Of a DNA stretch of 64,000 nucleotides, positions 55,139-63,334 are shown piece after piece (the first letter of the stretch is position 1; each line of letters starts with the position of its first letter). The stretch is from Noviherbaspirillum pedocola (GTDB lineage: Bacteria; Pseudomonadota; Gammaproteobacteria; Burkholderiales; Burkholderiaceae_D). The notes under the pieces were generated by a model that worked only from the letters and a program-made list of their open reading frames with translations, was not told the origin of the DNA and did not search any database. The position numbers and the translations under genes were made by a program. Location of the stretch: contig NZ_JAEPBG010000002.1 of the NCBI RefSeq assembly GCF_016632335.1, positions 124,001-188,000 of the forward strand, written 5' to 3'.

Positions 55139-55190
55139 TACGCACGCTGCCTCAACCAAGTACCAGACACCAGAGACGAGAGACGAGAAC

Positions 55191-55733
55191 ATGGCCACCA
55201 AAAGCCTGGTATCCGAAGCGCGCGACATTCAACTGGCGATCGACCTGATCAAGCTCGGCGCCCGCCTGCAATTGCTTGAGATGGAAACCTCGCTGTCGCG
55301 CGAGCGGCTGCTGAAGCTGTACAAGGAATTGAAGGGCGTGTCGCCGCCGAAGGGCATGCTGCCGTTCTCGACCGACTGGTTCATCACCTGGCAGCCGAAC
55401 ATCCATTCGTCCCTGTTCATCAATATCTACCGTTACCTGGTCGACCATGCCGGCGCGACCGGCATCGAAGCGGTGATGAAGGCTTATCAGCTCTACCTGG
55501 AACAGATGCAGCCCGCGCCTGGCGAAGAGCCGGTGCTGTCCCTGACCCGCGCCTGGACCCTGGTGCGCTTCTTCGACAGCAAGATGCTGACGACGGCAAA
55601 ATGCCGCGAATGCGGCGGCGACTTCGTCACCCACAGCTTCGAGCTCAGCCACGACTATGCCTGCGGCCTGTGCCACATGCCTTCGCGCGCCGGCAAGACC
55701 AAGAAAGCCCGCGGCGACAGCCTCGCTGCCTGA
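55191..55733 (+). CDS. flhC: Flagellar transcriptional activator FlhC
   Basis: A 180-residue zinc protein and partner of FlhD. All four zinc ligands are present in C-R-E-C-G-G-D-F and D-Y-A-C-G-L-C. It starts 52 bp after flhD and ends 5 bp before the methyltransferase gene, so the three probably form one transcript. Confidence 0.96.
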   Translation: MATKSLVSEARDIQLAIDLIKLGARLQLLEMETSLSRERLLKLYKELKGVSPPKGMLPFSTDWFITWQPNIHSSLFINIYRYLVDHAGATGIEAVMKAYQLYLEQMQPAPGEEPVLSLTRAWTLVRFFDSKMLTTAKCRECGGDFVTHSFELSHDYACGLCHMPSRAGKTKKARGDSLAA

Positions 55734-55738
55734 CTCTC

Positions 55739-56593
55739 ATGTCCGCTTCCCGTCCGGCGGCGCCGCAGGTTCGCGGCGCCCAGCGCGCTGTCCTGCGCAT
55801 TCCGCCCGCAGTGGAAGCCTTGCTGATTCAATGCCTCGCCTGCCTGCTGCTGTTCGGCGGGCTGCATCTGCTGCGGCTGTTGCTGCCGTCGGCGCGGCTG
55901 CCGCTGTTCGCCGCAGCCTGCGTGCAGGGCATGCTGGCGGCCTGGATTTCGAGTCGTCGCCGCCAGGCGGCCTGGTGGCCGTGGATCCATCTCGTTTTCC
56001 TGCCGCTGCTGCTGGCCTCGCTCGAACTGCATCTGCCGCCGGCGCTTGCCCTGGCCGGCTTCGCACTGCTGGTGTCGCTGTACTGGTCCACCTTCCGCAC
56101 CCAGGTGCCGCTGTACCTGTCAGGCGCGGCGGCACGCAAGGCCGTGGCGGCGGCGCTGCCGCAGGGGAGCCTGCGCTTCATCGATATCGGCAGCGGCCTG
56201 GGCGGCATGGTGCTCGACCTGGCTGCGCGCCGTCCCGAATCCCGCTTCGAAGGCATCGAACTGGCGCCGCTGCCCTGGCTCGCCAGCCGTCTGCGCCAGG
56301 CAATGACTGGCCGCGGCCACTTTCTGCGCGGCGATTATCACCGGCTCGACCTGGCGCAGTACGACGTGGTGTTCGCCTATCTGTCGCCGGCAGCGATGCC
56401 GCGGCTATGGGAAAAAGCCGCGGCCGAAATGCGTGCCGGTTCGCTGCTGCTGTCACATGAATTCACGATCCCGGGCGTCGCGCCCAGCTTCGCCGAACCC
56501 ACTCATCCCGACGGAAAAATGCTGTACGGGTGGAAGTTGCCAGGCGCAGGAACCACCGCTGCAGCCGTCGCCGTGAAAAAACCCAGGAAATAA
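55739..56593 (+). CDS. Membrane-anchored class I SAM methyltransferase
   Basis: A 284-residue protein. Residues about 22-125 contain four hydrophobic segments; the C-terminal half is a Rossmann methyltransferase with motif I F-I-D-I-G-S-G-L-G-G (about 144-153), an acidic E-G-I-E-L motif II and D-V-V-F-A-Y at motif IV. It lies 5 bp after flhC and before motA, so coexpression with the flagellar regulator is likely. The substrate is unknown; the soluble domain should face the cytoplasm. Confidence 0.78.
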   Translation: MSASRPAAPQVRGAQRAVLRIPPAVEALLIQCLACLLLFGGLHLLRLLLPSARLPLFAAACVQGMLAAWISSRRRQAAWWPWIHLVFLPLLLASLELHLPPALALAGFALLVSLYWSTFRTQVPLYLSGAAARKAVAAALPQGSLRFIDIGSGLGGMVLDLAARRPESRFEGIELAPLPWLASRLRQAMTGRGHFLRGDYHRLDLAQYDVVFAYLSPAAMPRLWEKAAAEMRAGSLLLSHEFTIPGVAPSFAEPTHPDGKMLYGWKLPGAGTTAAAVAVKKPRK

Positions 56594-56605
56594 TGTTGCC
56601 TCATC

Positions 56606-56632
56606 TCAAGTTTTCAATACCGCTGCCGTAAT
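56606..56632 (+). promoter_or_regulatory. Sigma-28-like promoter of motA-motB-che
   Basis: TCAAGTTT, 11 bases, GCCGTAAT (TCAA-N15-GCCG) in the gap between the methyltransferase and motA, about 96 bp before the motA start. It matches TAAAGTTT-N11-GCCGATAA except for four positions. Confidence 0.5.
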
Positions 56633-56727
56633 CCAGAAAGAGCGCCGTCGGGTGACGTGCGCCGGGAAATGAGCGAAGTGCGTATGTCAGTCAGCCAGAG
56701 CGGCGGACACAGCGGAGTGGGGCGAAC

Positions 56728-57588
56728 GTGTTAGTCATAATCGGATATGTGGTAGTGCTGGGCGCCGTCTTCGGCGGCTTTGCGATGTCGGGCGGACATC
56801 TCGCGGCGCTGTGGCAGCCGCTGGAAGTGCTGATGATCGGCGGCGCAGCCATCGGCGCCTTTTTCGTCGGCAATGACATGAAATCGGTGAAGGCGACCTT
56901 CAAGGCGCTGCCTTCGGTGCTGAAGGGTTCGCGCTACACCAAGGACCTGTACCTGGAACTGATGTCGCTGCTTTCCGAGATCCTGAACAAGGTTCGGAAG
57001 GAAGGCCTGATGTCGATCGAAGGCGATGTCGACGATCCCGAGCAAAGCCCGCTTTTCTCCAAGTACCCCGGCATCATGGCCGACCATCACATCGTCGAAT
57101 TCATGACCGACTATCTGCGTCTGATGGTGTCCGGGAACATGGATGCCTTCCAGATCGAAAACCTGATGGACAACGAAATCGAGACGCATCACCACGAAGG
57201 CGAAGTGCCGGCGCACTGCATCGCCAAGCTCGGCGACGGCTTGCCGGCCTTCGGCATCGTGGCCGCGGTGATGGGCGTGGTGCATACGATGGAATCGGTG
57301 GGCCTGCCGCCGGCCGAACTCGGCATCCTGATCGCGCATGCGCTGGTGGGCACCTTCCTCGGCATTCTGCTGGCCTACGGCTTCATCGGCCCGCTGTCCG
57401 GCCTGCTCGAGCAGAAGCTGCACGAGTCTTCCAAGATGTTCCAGTGCGTGAAGGTCACGCTGCTGGCAAGCCTGAACGGCTATGCGCCGGCGGTGGCGAC
57501 CGAGTTCGGCCGCAAGGTGCTGTTCTCCACCGAGCGTCCGTCGTTCAAGGAACTCGAAGAACACATCAAGCAGGCCAAGGCCAAATAA
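56728..57588 (+). CDS. motA: Flagellar motor stator protein MotA
   Basis: A 286-residue protein with four membrane helices and a large cytoplasmic loop (about 70-165). The two conserved membrane prolines fit in the stretches G-D-G-L-P-A-F-G-I and Y-G-F-I-G-P-L. It forms the proton-driven stator with MotB. GTG start at 56728 preceded by GGAGTGGGG. Confidence 0.96.
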   Translation: MLVIIGYVVVLGAVFGGFAMSGGHLAALWQPLEVLMIGGAAIGAFFVGNDMKSVKATFKALPSVLKGSRYTKDLYLELMSLLSEILNKVRKEGLMSIEGDVDDPEQSPLFSKYPGIMADHHIVEFMTDYLRLMVSGNMDAFQIENLMDNEIETHHHEGEVPAHCIAKLGDGLPAFGIVAAVMGVVHTMESVGLPPAELGILIAHALVGTFLGILLAYGFIGPLSGLLEQKLHESSKMFQCVKVTLLASLNGYAPAVATEFGRKVLFSTERPSFKELEEHIKQAKAK

Positions 57589-57606
57589 AGACGAAGCGGA
57601 ACCATC

Positions 57607-58746
57607 ATGGCCGACGACAATCTGCGTCCCATCATCGTCAAGCGCATCAAGAAGGGTGGCGGTGGCCACCACGGCGGCGCGTGGAAGATCGCCTATGCCG
57701 ACTTCGTGACCGCGATGATGGCCTTCTTCCTGCTGATGTGGCTTCTGGGCTCGACCGCCAAGGGCGATCTGCAGGGCATCGCCGAATACTTTTCCACGCC
57801 GCTGAAGGTGGCCATGTCGGGCGGCTCGGGCAGCGGCGACAGCTCCAGCGTGATCCAGGGCGGCGGCCGCGACCTGACCCGGCGCGAAGGCCAGGTCAAG
57901 AAGGGCACGCAGGAAGCGCCGAAGAAGACCTATGACCTCAAGGCAGCACAGGCCGATATCGAGCGCATGGAGGGCGAGCGGCTCAAGGCGCTGAAGAACC
58001 GCATCGAAGCGGTGATGGACGCCAACCCGAACCTGAAGCAGTTCAAGAAGCAGCTGCTGATCGATATCACAACCGAAGGCTTGCGCATCCAGATCGTCGA
58101 CGAGCAGAACCGCCCGATGTTTGCCAGCGCCAAGGCCGAGGTGCAACCGTACACCCGCGACATCCTGCGAGAGATCGGCAAGGTCCTGAACGAAGTGCCG
58201 AACAAGGTCAGCCTGTCCGGCCACACCGATGCGCATGCGTATTCCACCGGCGACAAGGGTTACAGCAACTGGGAGTTGTCGGCCGACCGGGCCAACGCCT
58301 CACGGCGCGAACTGATCGCCGGCGGCCTGGGCGAAGGCAAGATCGTGCGCGTGGTCGGCCTTGCATCGGCGGTGCTGATGAACAAGGACGATCCGTATGA
58401 CCCGACCAACCGCCGCATCAGCATCATCGTGATGAACAAGAAGGCCGAGGAGAACGCGACCCGCGATGGCGGCGCGGTCAATGTTTCCAGCGGCGCCGAG
58501 GCGGGGGCGCAGATCAATGGTCAGCCGGGGGCAACTGCGCCGGGACAGCCTGAGGCCGCGGCAAACCCCGCAGCTCCCACAGTTCCCGCTGTTCCCACCG
58601 CGCCGGCCGCATCCGCGCAACAGGGCGCAGCAGCACGCTCGAATGAAGCCGCCGCGGTGCAGCAGATTCTTGCGCCGCGCAACGCCGAATCGGTGGCTGC
58701 CGCCGCCGGCGAAGCGGCGCAGTCCGCGATCGGCAAGCCGAGATGA
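57607..58746 (+). CDS. motB: Flagellar motor stator protein MotB
   Basis: A 379-residue protein. The single N-terminal helix carries the proton-binding aspartate at position 32 (K-I-A-Y-A-D-F-V-T-A-M-M-A-F-F). The OmpA-like peptidoglycan-binding domain is at about 140-280 (L-S-G-H-T-D-A; N-R-R-I-S-I-I-V). A long Ala/Pro-rich tail follows. It is 18 bp after motA, and its stop overlaps the next gene (ATGA). Confidence 0.96.
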   Translation: MADDNLRPIIVKRIKKGGGGHHGGAWKIAYADFVTAMMAFFLLMWLLGSTAKGDLQGIAEYFSTPLKVAMSGGSGSGDSSSVIQGGGRDLTRREGQVKKGTQEAPKKTYDLKAAQADIERMEGERLKALKNRIEAVMDANPNLKQFKKQLLIDITTEGLRIQIVDEQNRPMFASAKAEVQPYTRDILREIGKVLNEVPNKVSLSGHTDAHAYSTGDKGYSNWELSADRANASRRELIAGGLGEGKIVRVVGLASAVLMNKDDPYDPTNRRISIIVMNKKAEENATRDGGAVNVSSGAEAGAQINGQPGATAPGQPEAAANPAAPTVPAVPTAPAASAQQGAAARSNEAAAVQQILAPRNAESVAAAAGEAAQSAIGKPR

Positions 58747-59318
58747 GCATGGACCATTCCCATGGAGACCAGAGTCAGATGAGCGCACATTCCGGTTCGG
58801 CGACCACCGAGCTCCAGCGCCTGCTTGATGGCGTGACCCAACATGGCGGCGCGCATCTGGATGAAATCGGCGCCGATCTGGCGCAGACCCGGCTGCTGCT
58901 TGCGGTGGCCATCGAGCGGCTTGGCGGCTGTTTCCAGGCCATCTGCGCGGACACGGCGCGTCAGCGTGAAGTGTTGATGGCGGCCGGCACGCAAGCACCC
59001 ACGATGTCCGATGACGCGCGCGCAACGCTGCTCGATTGCCTGTCAGGCATCGAAAATCAGACGAAGGCCATGGTGACCGCGCTGCAGTTCGAAGACATGA
59101 CAGGCCAGTTGCTTGCCCATGCCGAGCGTCGCCTTGCCGGCTTGCGCGACATGCTGGCCGGCCTCGGCGCCGGCGCCCAGACGCTGACCGACGGCGGCGA
59201 AGGAGAGATCGAGGCAATGCACGAGCTTCTGGCCGCGCGCAGCCGCGAGCTCTCGGGAGCGCTGTCCAAAAGCGTCGGACAGCGGCATCTCGACAGCGGC
59301 GACATGGAATTGTTCTGA
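58743..59318 (+). CDS. CheZ-like chemotaxis protein
   Basis: A 191-residue helical protein. A-L-Q-F-E-D-M-T-G-Q (about 115-124) resembles the CheZ active-site segment D-F-Q-D-L-T-G-Q with its catalytic Asp and Gln, and the C-terminus S-G-D-M-E-L-F resembles the CheY-binding tail. It is translationally coupled to motB and sits directly before cheY, the natural substrate if it is a CheY-P phosphatase. Overall similarity to CheZ is limited, so the call is an inference. Confidence 0.65.
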   Translation: MSMDHSHGDQSQMSAHSGSATTELQRLLDGVTQHGGAHLDEIGADLAQTRLLLAVAIERLGGCFQAICADTARQREVLMAAGTQAPTMSDDARATLLDCLSGIENQTKAMVTALQFEDMTGQLLAHAERRLAGLRDMLAGLGAGAQTLTDGGEGEIEAMHELLAARSRELSGALSKSVGQRHLDSGDMELF

Positions 59319-59377
59319 CTGAATTTTGAAGGCCCGGCAAGGGCGGTAACTACACAACAAGGGCACGACTGCACACT

Positions 59378-59743
59378 ATGGCAAAGACAATACTGGCGGT
59401 GGACGATTCCGGATCCCTGCGACAAATGCTGGTATTTACCCTGAAGGCCGCGGGCTACCAGGTCACCGAAGCGACCGATGGCCGCGACGGTCTGGAAAAG
59501 GCGAAGCAGAAGGACTTCGATCTGGTGCTGACCGACCAGAACATGCCCGGCATGGATGGCTTGACGCTAATCCGCTCGCTGCGCGCGCTGCCTTCGTATG
59601 CCCGCACTCCCATCCTGATGCTGACCACCGAGTCCAGCGATGAAATGAAGAACAAGGGCCGCGCCGCGGGTGCCACCGGCTGGTTGGTCAAGCCTTTCGA
59701 TCCGAACCGCCTGGCCGAGGTGGTACACAAGGTCATCGGCTGA
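59378..59743 (+). CDS. cheY: Chemotaxis response regulator CheY
   Basis: A 121-residue single receiver domain. Acidic pair D9-D10, phospho-acceptor Asp53 (L-T-D-Q-N-M-P-G-M-D-G), Thr in M-L-T-T-E-S and Lys in L-V-K-P-F are all present. It carries the CheA signal to the flagellar switch. Confidence 0.94.
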   Translation: MAKTILAVDDSGSLRQMLVFTLKAAGYQVTEATDGRDGLEKAKQKDFDLVLTDQNMPGMDGLTLIRSLRALPSYARTPILMLTTESSDEMKNKGRAAGATGWLVKPFDPNRLAEVVHKVIG

Positions 59744-59763
59744 GCGGCAGAGGGAATAGTCGG

Positions 59764-61755
59764 ATGAGCGTCGATATCAGCCAGTTCTATCAGGTCTTCT
59801 TCGAGGAGGCCGAGGAGTTGCTCGCCGAGATGGAGCGGCTGCTGCTCGCGCTCGACCCCGATGCGACGGACATGGAGGAACTCGCGGCGATCTTCCGCAC
59901 CGCGCATTCGCTCAAGGGCGGCGCCTCCACCTTCGGCATGGCCGACATGGCGGAATTCACCCATGGGCTGGAGTCGCTGCTGGACCGCATGCGCCGCGGC
60001 GAAATGGCGATTACTCCGACGCATGTTGAAGCCTTCCTCGGCGCCAAGGATGTGCTGCAGATGCAGCTCGATGGCCACAGGCATGACGAGGCGGTGGACG
60101 GGGCGCAGGTCGAGCGCATGCGCGCGCGTCTTGAAGCGCTGCTGGCGCAAAGCGATGCCGAGGCGTCGCATGGCGCGACAACGGCAAGAAGCGCGCAAGC
60201 CCATGTCCGCCGCTATGCGATTACGCTGCCCGGCATGGATGCGGATGCGCTGACAAGCCTGAAGGAAGAACTCGGCACGATGGGCAGCCTGGTCGATGCG
60301 CCGCGTGAAGATGGCCGTATCGGCCTGCAGGTTGAGACGACGCAGGACCGCAGCGCGATACTCGATCTCTGCGCCTTCATGTTCGATCCGGCTGAAGTCA
60401 GCGTGGAAGAAGAGGCTGTCGGCGGCGCCTATACCGCACCGGATGGCAGCTATGGTTTCTTCGAGCCCTTGCCCGAGACCAGCCCGGCGCAGTCCGACAC
60501 AACGCAGATCAGCACACATGCCGAGCCGCTGGCCACGCGCGCGGCCGCTGCGGATAAGGCGGCCCATCTCGAATCGACATCGATACGCGTGAGCGTGGAA
60601 AAGGTCGATCAACTGGTCAACCTGATCGGCGAACTCGTCATCACCCAGGCTATGATCGCGCAGCGCAGCAGCGCGCTCGATGCGGTATTGCACGAGCGCC
60701 TGCTCTCCAGCGTGGCGCAGCTCTCGCGCAATACCCGTGATCTGCAGGAAGCGGTGATGTCGATCCGCATGATGCCGATGGACTATGTGTTCTCGCGCTT
60801 TCCGCGCATGGTGCGCGACCTCGCCACCAAGCTCGGCAAGCGCGTGGATTTCGTCACCCACGGCGCCGCCACCGAGCTGGACAAGGGCATGATCGAGCGC
60901 ATCATCGATCCGCTCACGCACCTGGTGCGCAACAGCGTCGACCATGGCATAGAAACGCCCGAGGCGCGCATCGCTGCCGGCAAGCCCGAGACCGGGCGCT
61001 TGTCGTTGTCGGCCGCGCACCAGGGCGGGCATATCGTCATCGAAGTCAGCGACGATGGCGCCGGTTTGAACCGTGAACGCATCCTGCAAAAGGCACGCGA
61101 CAACGGCTTGCCGGTATCCGACGACATGCCCGACGACGAAGTCTGGCAACTGATCTTCGCGCCAGGCTTTTCCACCGCCGAAGAAGTCACCGATGTCTCC
61201 GGCCGCGGCGTCGGCATGGACGTGGTCCAGCGCAACATCGGCGCCATGGGCGGCAACATCGACATCCGCTGCGCGCGCGGCTTCGGCACTACGATCTCGA
61301 TCTCGGTGCCGCTCACGCTGGCCATCCTCGACGGCATGCTGGTGAAGGTTGGCGACGAGGTCTACATCCTGCCGCTGTCCTTCGTGGCCGAATCGCTGCA
61401 GCCCCTGCCTGACGATGTGAAGGAAGTCGCCGGCCGGGGCAGGGTGGTGAAGGTGCGCGGCGAGTATCTGCCCATCATTGCGCTGCACCGGGTCTTTGGT
61501 ATCGAGACGCGCTGCACCGAGCCTTCGGACGGCATCCTGGTCATTCTCGAATCCGAGGGCATGAAGGCTGCGATGCTGCTCGATGAATTGCTGGGTCAGC
61601 AGCAGGTCGTGGTGAAGAACCTCGAATCGAACTACCGCAGGGTGCCGGGCATTTCCGGCGCCACCATCCTCGGCGACGGCGGCGTGTCGCTGATCCTCGA
61701 TGTGGCCATGCTGGTGCGCTGCACGGCGGGCCGGGGCGCGATGTCGCTGGCTTGA
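59764..61755 (+). CDS. cheA: Chemotaxis histidine kinase CheA
   Basis: A 663-residue kinase: HPt domain with phospho-acceptor His48 (F-R-T-A-H-S-L-K-G-G), a linker/P2 region at about 140-265, dimerisation domain (about 275-340, V-D-Q-L-V-N-L-I-G-E-L-V-I-T), ATPase domain with H-L-V-R-N-S-V-D-H-G, D-D-G-A-G and G-R-G-V-G-M-D-V, and CheW-like P5 domain. It is 20 bp after cheY. In relatives cheW and receptor genes usually follow; here leucine-rich-repeat genes do. Confidence 0.96.
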   Translation: MSVDISQFYQVFFEEAEELLAEMERLLLALDPDATDMEELAAIFRTAHSLKGGASTFGMADMAEFTHGLESLLDRMRRGEMAITPTHVEAFLGAKDVLQMQLDGHRHDEAVDGAQVERMRARLEALLAQSDAEASHGATTARSAQAHVRRYAITLPGMDADALTSLKEELGTMGSLVDAPREDGRIGLQVETTQDRSAILDLCAFMFDPAEVSVEEEAVGGAYTAPDGSYGFFEPLPETSPAQSDTTQISTHAEPLATRAAAADKAAHLESTSIRVSVEKVDQLVNLIGELVITQAMIAQRSSALDAVLHERLLSSVAQLSRNTRDLQEAVMSIRMMPMDYVFSRFPRMVRDLATKLGKRVDFVTHGAATELDKGMIERIIDPLTHLVRNSVDHGIETPEARIAAGKPETGRLSLSAAHQGGHIVIEVSDDGAGLNRERILQKARDNGLPVSDDMPDDEVWQLIFAPGFSTAEEVTDVSGRGVGMDVVQRNIGAMGGNIDIRCARGFGTTISISVPLTLAILDGMLVKVGDEVYILPLSFVAESLQPLPDDVKEVAGRGRVVKVRGEYLPIIALHRVFGIETRCTEPSDGILVILESEGMKAAMLLDELLGQQQVVVKNLESNYRRVPGISGATILGDGGVSLILDVAMLVRCTAGRGAMSLA

Positions 61756-61838
61756 ACGCAGCGGCCTGCTGATCAGGTTGATGGGCGCACCAGCGATACG
61801 TGCGCAAATGCCTGCGAAAGCCATCAGGGAGCATGACT

Positions 61839-61857
61839 GTCATCGTGGAACGATGAC
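61839..61857. repeat. Perfect 8-bp palindrome after cheA
   Basis: GTCATCGT-GGA-ACGATGAC, 84 bp after the cheA stop. A 3-nt loop and the following CTTCTT make it a possible weak terminator for the che operon; it could also be an operator for the LRR gene. Confidence 0.5.
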
Positions 61858-61873
61858 GGCCTTCTTAATCGAT

Positions 61874-61904
61874 AGGCGCTCAAAGACATTCAAAGGCGCT
61901 CAAA
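61874..61904 (+). repeat. Tandem direct repeat AGGCGCTCAAA upstream of LRR gene 1
   Basis: Two exact 11-bp copies at 61874-61884 and 61894-61904, 20 bp apart (about two helical turns), roughly 220 bp before the first LRR start. The remaining part of the 365-bp gap shows no other gene. Confidence 0.55.
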
Positions 61905-62120
61905 ACGAGAAGCGTCTCCAAGCTTGGACAAAGCGCTCCCTCGTGTGGGGCGCGGTCTTCCCGCATGGCGGTTGCAGCCGGCTCGCAGCGCGGGACTCTG
62001 ATGTCGCTGTCCTCCCGGTGTAATGGACAGCCTTGCCACGGCAGTTCAGGGCAGGAACTTCTCCCGGCGGTGTGATACCAAGGTGGCTTCCCATTCACTG
62101 ATTGCGACAAGCGAGTCACC

Positions 62121-63176
62121 ATGAGACCAACTTCGTCCCCTACCTCGTCCCCTCGTCCATCCAGCCCGGCTACCCTGAGTAACGCACCGGATGCTCTAGC
62201 AGCCAAGGCATCCACGCCCGAGTGGCAGCAGTTTTCCCAGGCTGTTGTCAACGATGGCTTGCGGCTTCGATCACCGCTCAGCGATGCGTCGCTGCAGCAT
62301 CTTGCAGACTGGCTCGCAAGCTCGTCTGCCGAATTGAAAGCACTGTACGTGGACCAGGAAGCCCAGGTATCCGTCGGCGGCATGCAGGTCCTGTTCAAGG
62401 CATTGAAGGCCAATACGACATTGCAAACCCTTGAGGTCCTCTCTAACCCCATGGATCAGGCCAGCGCCGAAGCCCTGGCAGAGACGCTGAAAGGAAATGG
62501 AACACTCGATGAGCTGACGTTGCGCAGCTGCGGCATCGACGAGCCCATGTTGGCGCCGCTGTGCGAGGCGCTGAAAAGTAATTCCAGGCTGACCAGGCTA
62601 AACCTGCGCGAGAACGCTTTCGGCGATAAAGGACTCAGCGCATTGTCCGAAGCGCTGCTCGTCAACAAGATGCTCCTCAGCCTCGACGTCAACAAGTCCT
62701 TTCCCGGTGAGTGCGATCCCTGTTTTTTTGATGCCGGCATGGTTGCAGTGGTCAAGGCGCTCAGGAGCAACACAACACTTACTGAAATCAGGCTCGGCAG
62801 TGTCGAGATGGAAGTCGCTACCCGCTCCGGGTTGCTCTCTGCCGTGCGGGACAACAAGGTCGTGCAGGTGATCGGTTTTCACGACATGCATTTCCCGCAG
62901 CAGGATCTGCAGCTGTTGAAAAGCCTTCTGGCTGACAACGCAGCTTGCGCAGAGCTGGAAAAACGCAGGCCGGCGGCAATGAAAGGCTTGCGGGCAATGG
63001 CGCCCCAAGGCTACCCGGACGAACTGATGACTCGTATGCTCGATGCCCTCATCAGGATGCCTTCCATTCCCGAAGTCGACCGAATGACAGCGCTGCGCAG
63101 CCTGGACGATATCAATCAATCGCAAGCGGCGGTTGTGACGCACGACCATACGCGAGGTGTCGCGCCCGGCAGCTGA
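62121..63176 (+). CDS. Leucine-rich-repeat protein (ribonuclease-inhibitor type), copy 1
   Basis: A 351-residue protein. Residues 1-30 are Ser/Thr/Pro-rich and probably disordered; about 30-85 is a helical domain shared with the next gene (P-E-W-Q-Q-F, D-W-L-A-S-S-S-A-E). From about 85 to 255 come about 28-residue repeats of the form L-x-x-L-x-L-x-x-N-x-x-G/D, then A-L-x-x-N, as in eukaryote-like RI/NLR repeats. About 100 more helical residues follow. No signal peptide or membrane helix. The start has a weak ribosome binding site. Bacterial proteins of this kind are sometimes secreted effectors, but nothing here proves export. Confidence 0.8.
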   Translation: MRPTSSPTSSPRPSSPATLSNAPDALAAKASTPEWQQFSQAVVNDGLRLRSPLSDASLQHLADWLASSSAELKALYVDQEAQVSVGGMQVLFKALKANTTLQTLEVLSNPMDQASAEALAETLKGNGTLDELTLRSCGIDEPMLAPLCEALKSNSRLTRLNLRENAFGDKGLSALSEALLVNKMLLSLDVNKSFPGECDPCFFDAGMVAVVKALRSNTTLTEIRLGSVEMEVATRSGLLSAVRDNKVVQVIGFHDMHFPQQDLQLLKSLLADNAACAELEKRRPAAMKGLRAMAPQGYPDELMTRMLDALIRMPSIPEVDRMTALRSLDDINQSQAAVVTHDHTRGVAPGS

Positions 63177-63215
63177 TGCGATGGAGCGCGATGTCGATTC
63201 GGACGATATCGCGAA

Positions 63216-63227
63216 CAAAGGCGCTCA
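63216..63227 (+). repeat. Third copy of the AGGCGCTCA element, upstream of LRR gene 2
   Basis: CAAAGGCGCTCA here is identical to 12 bases at 61891-61902 upstream of LRR gene 1. It lies about 108 bp before the second LRR start. Confidence 0.5.
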
Positions 63228-63334
63228 GCCCCTGGGCAAAGGCGGCCCGTTTGCCTGCGCTTGGAACTCCGAGTGATTGTTTCCCACAAAAGCGGGTTCC
63301 TTTAACCTTGTCCACAGCCTATAGGGAGGCAAGC

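Noticed and set aside
59455-61824. A 789-codon minus-strand frame opposite cheY-cheA
   Set aside because: Shadow of conserved chemotaxis genes; no domain recognisable.
62060-62095. A GGAAC...CCA pattern resembling an HrpL (hrp) box before LRR gene 1
   Set aside because: Spacing and the right half do not match GGAACC-N15/16-CCAC, and no secretion genes are in the window.
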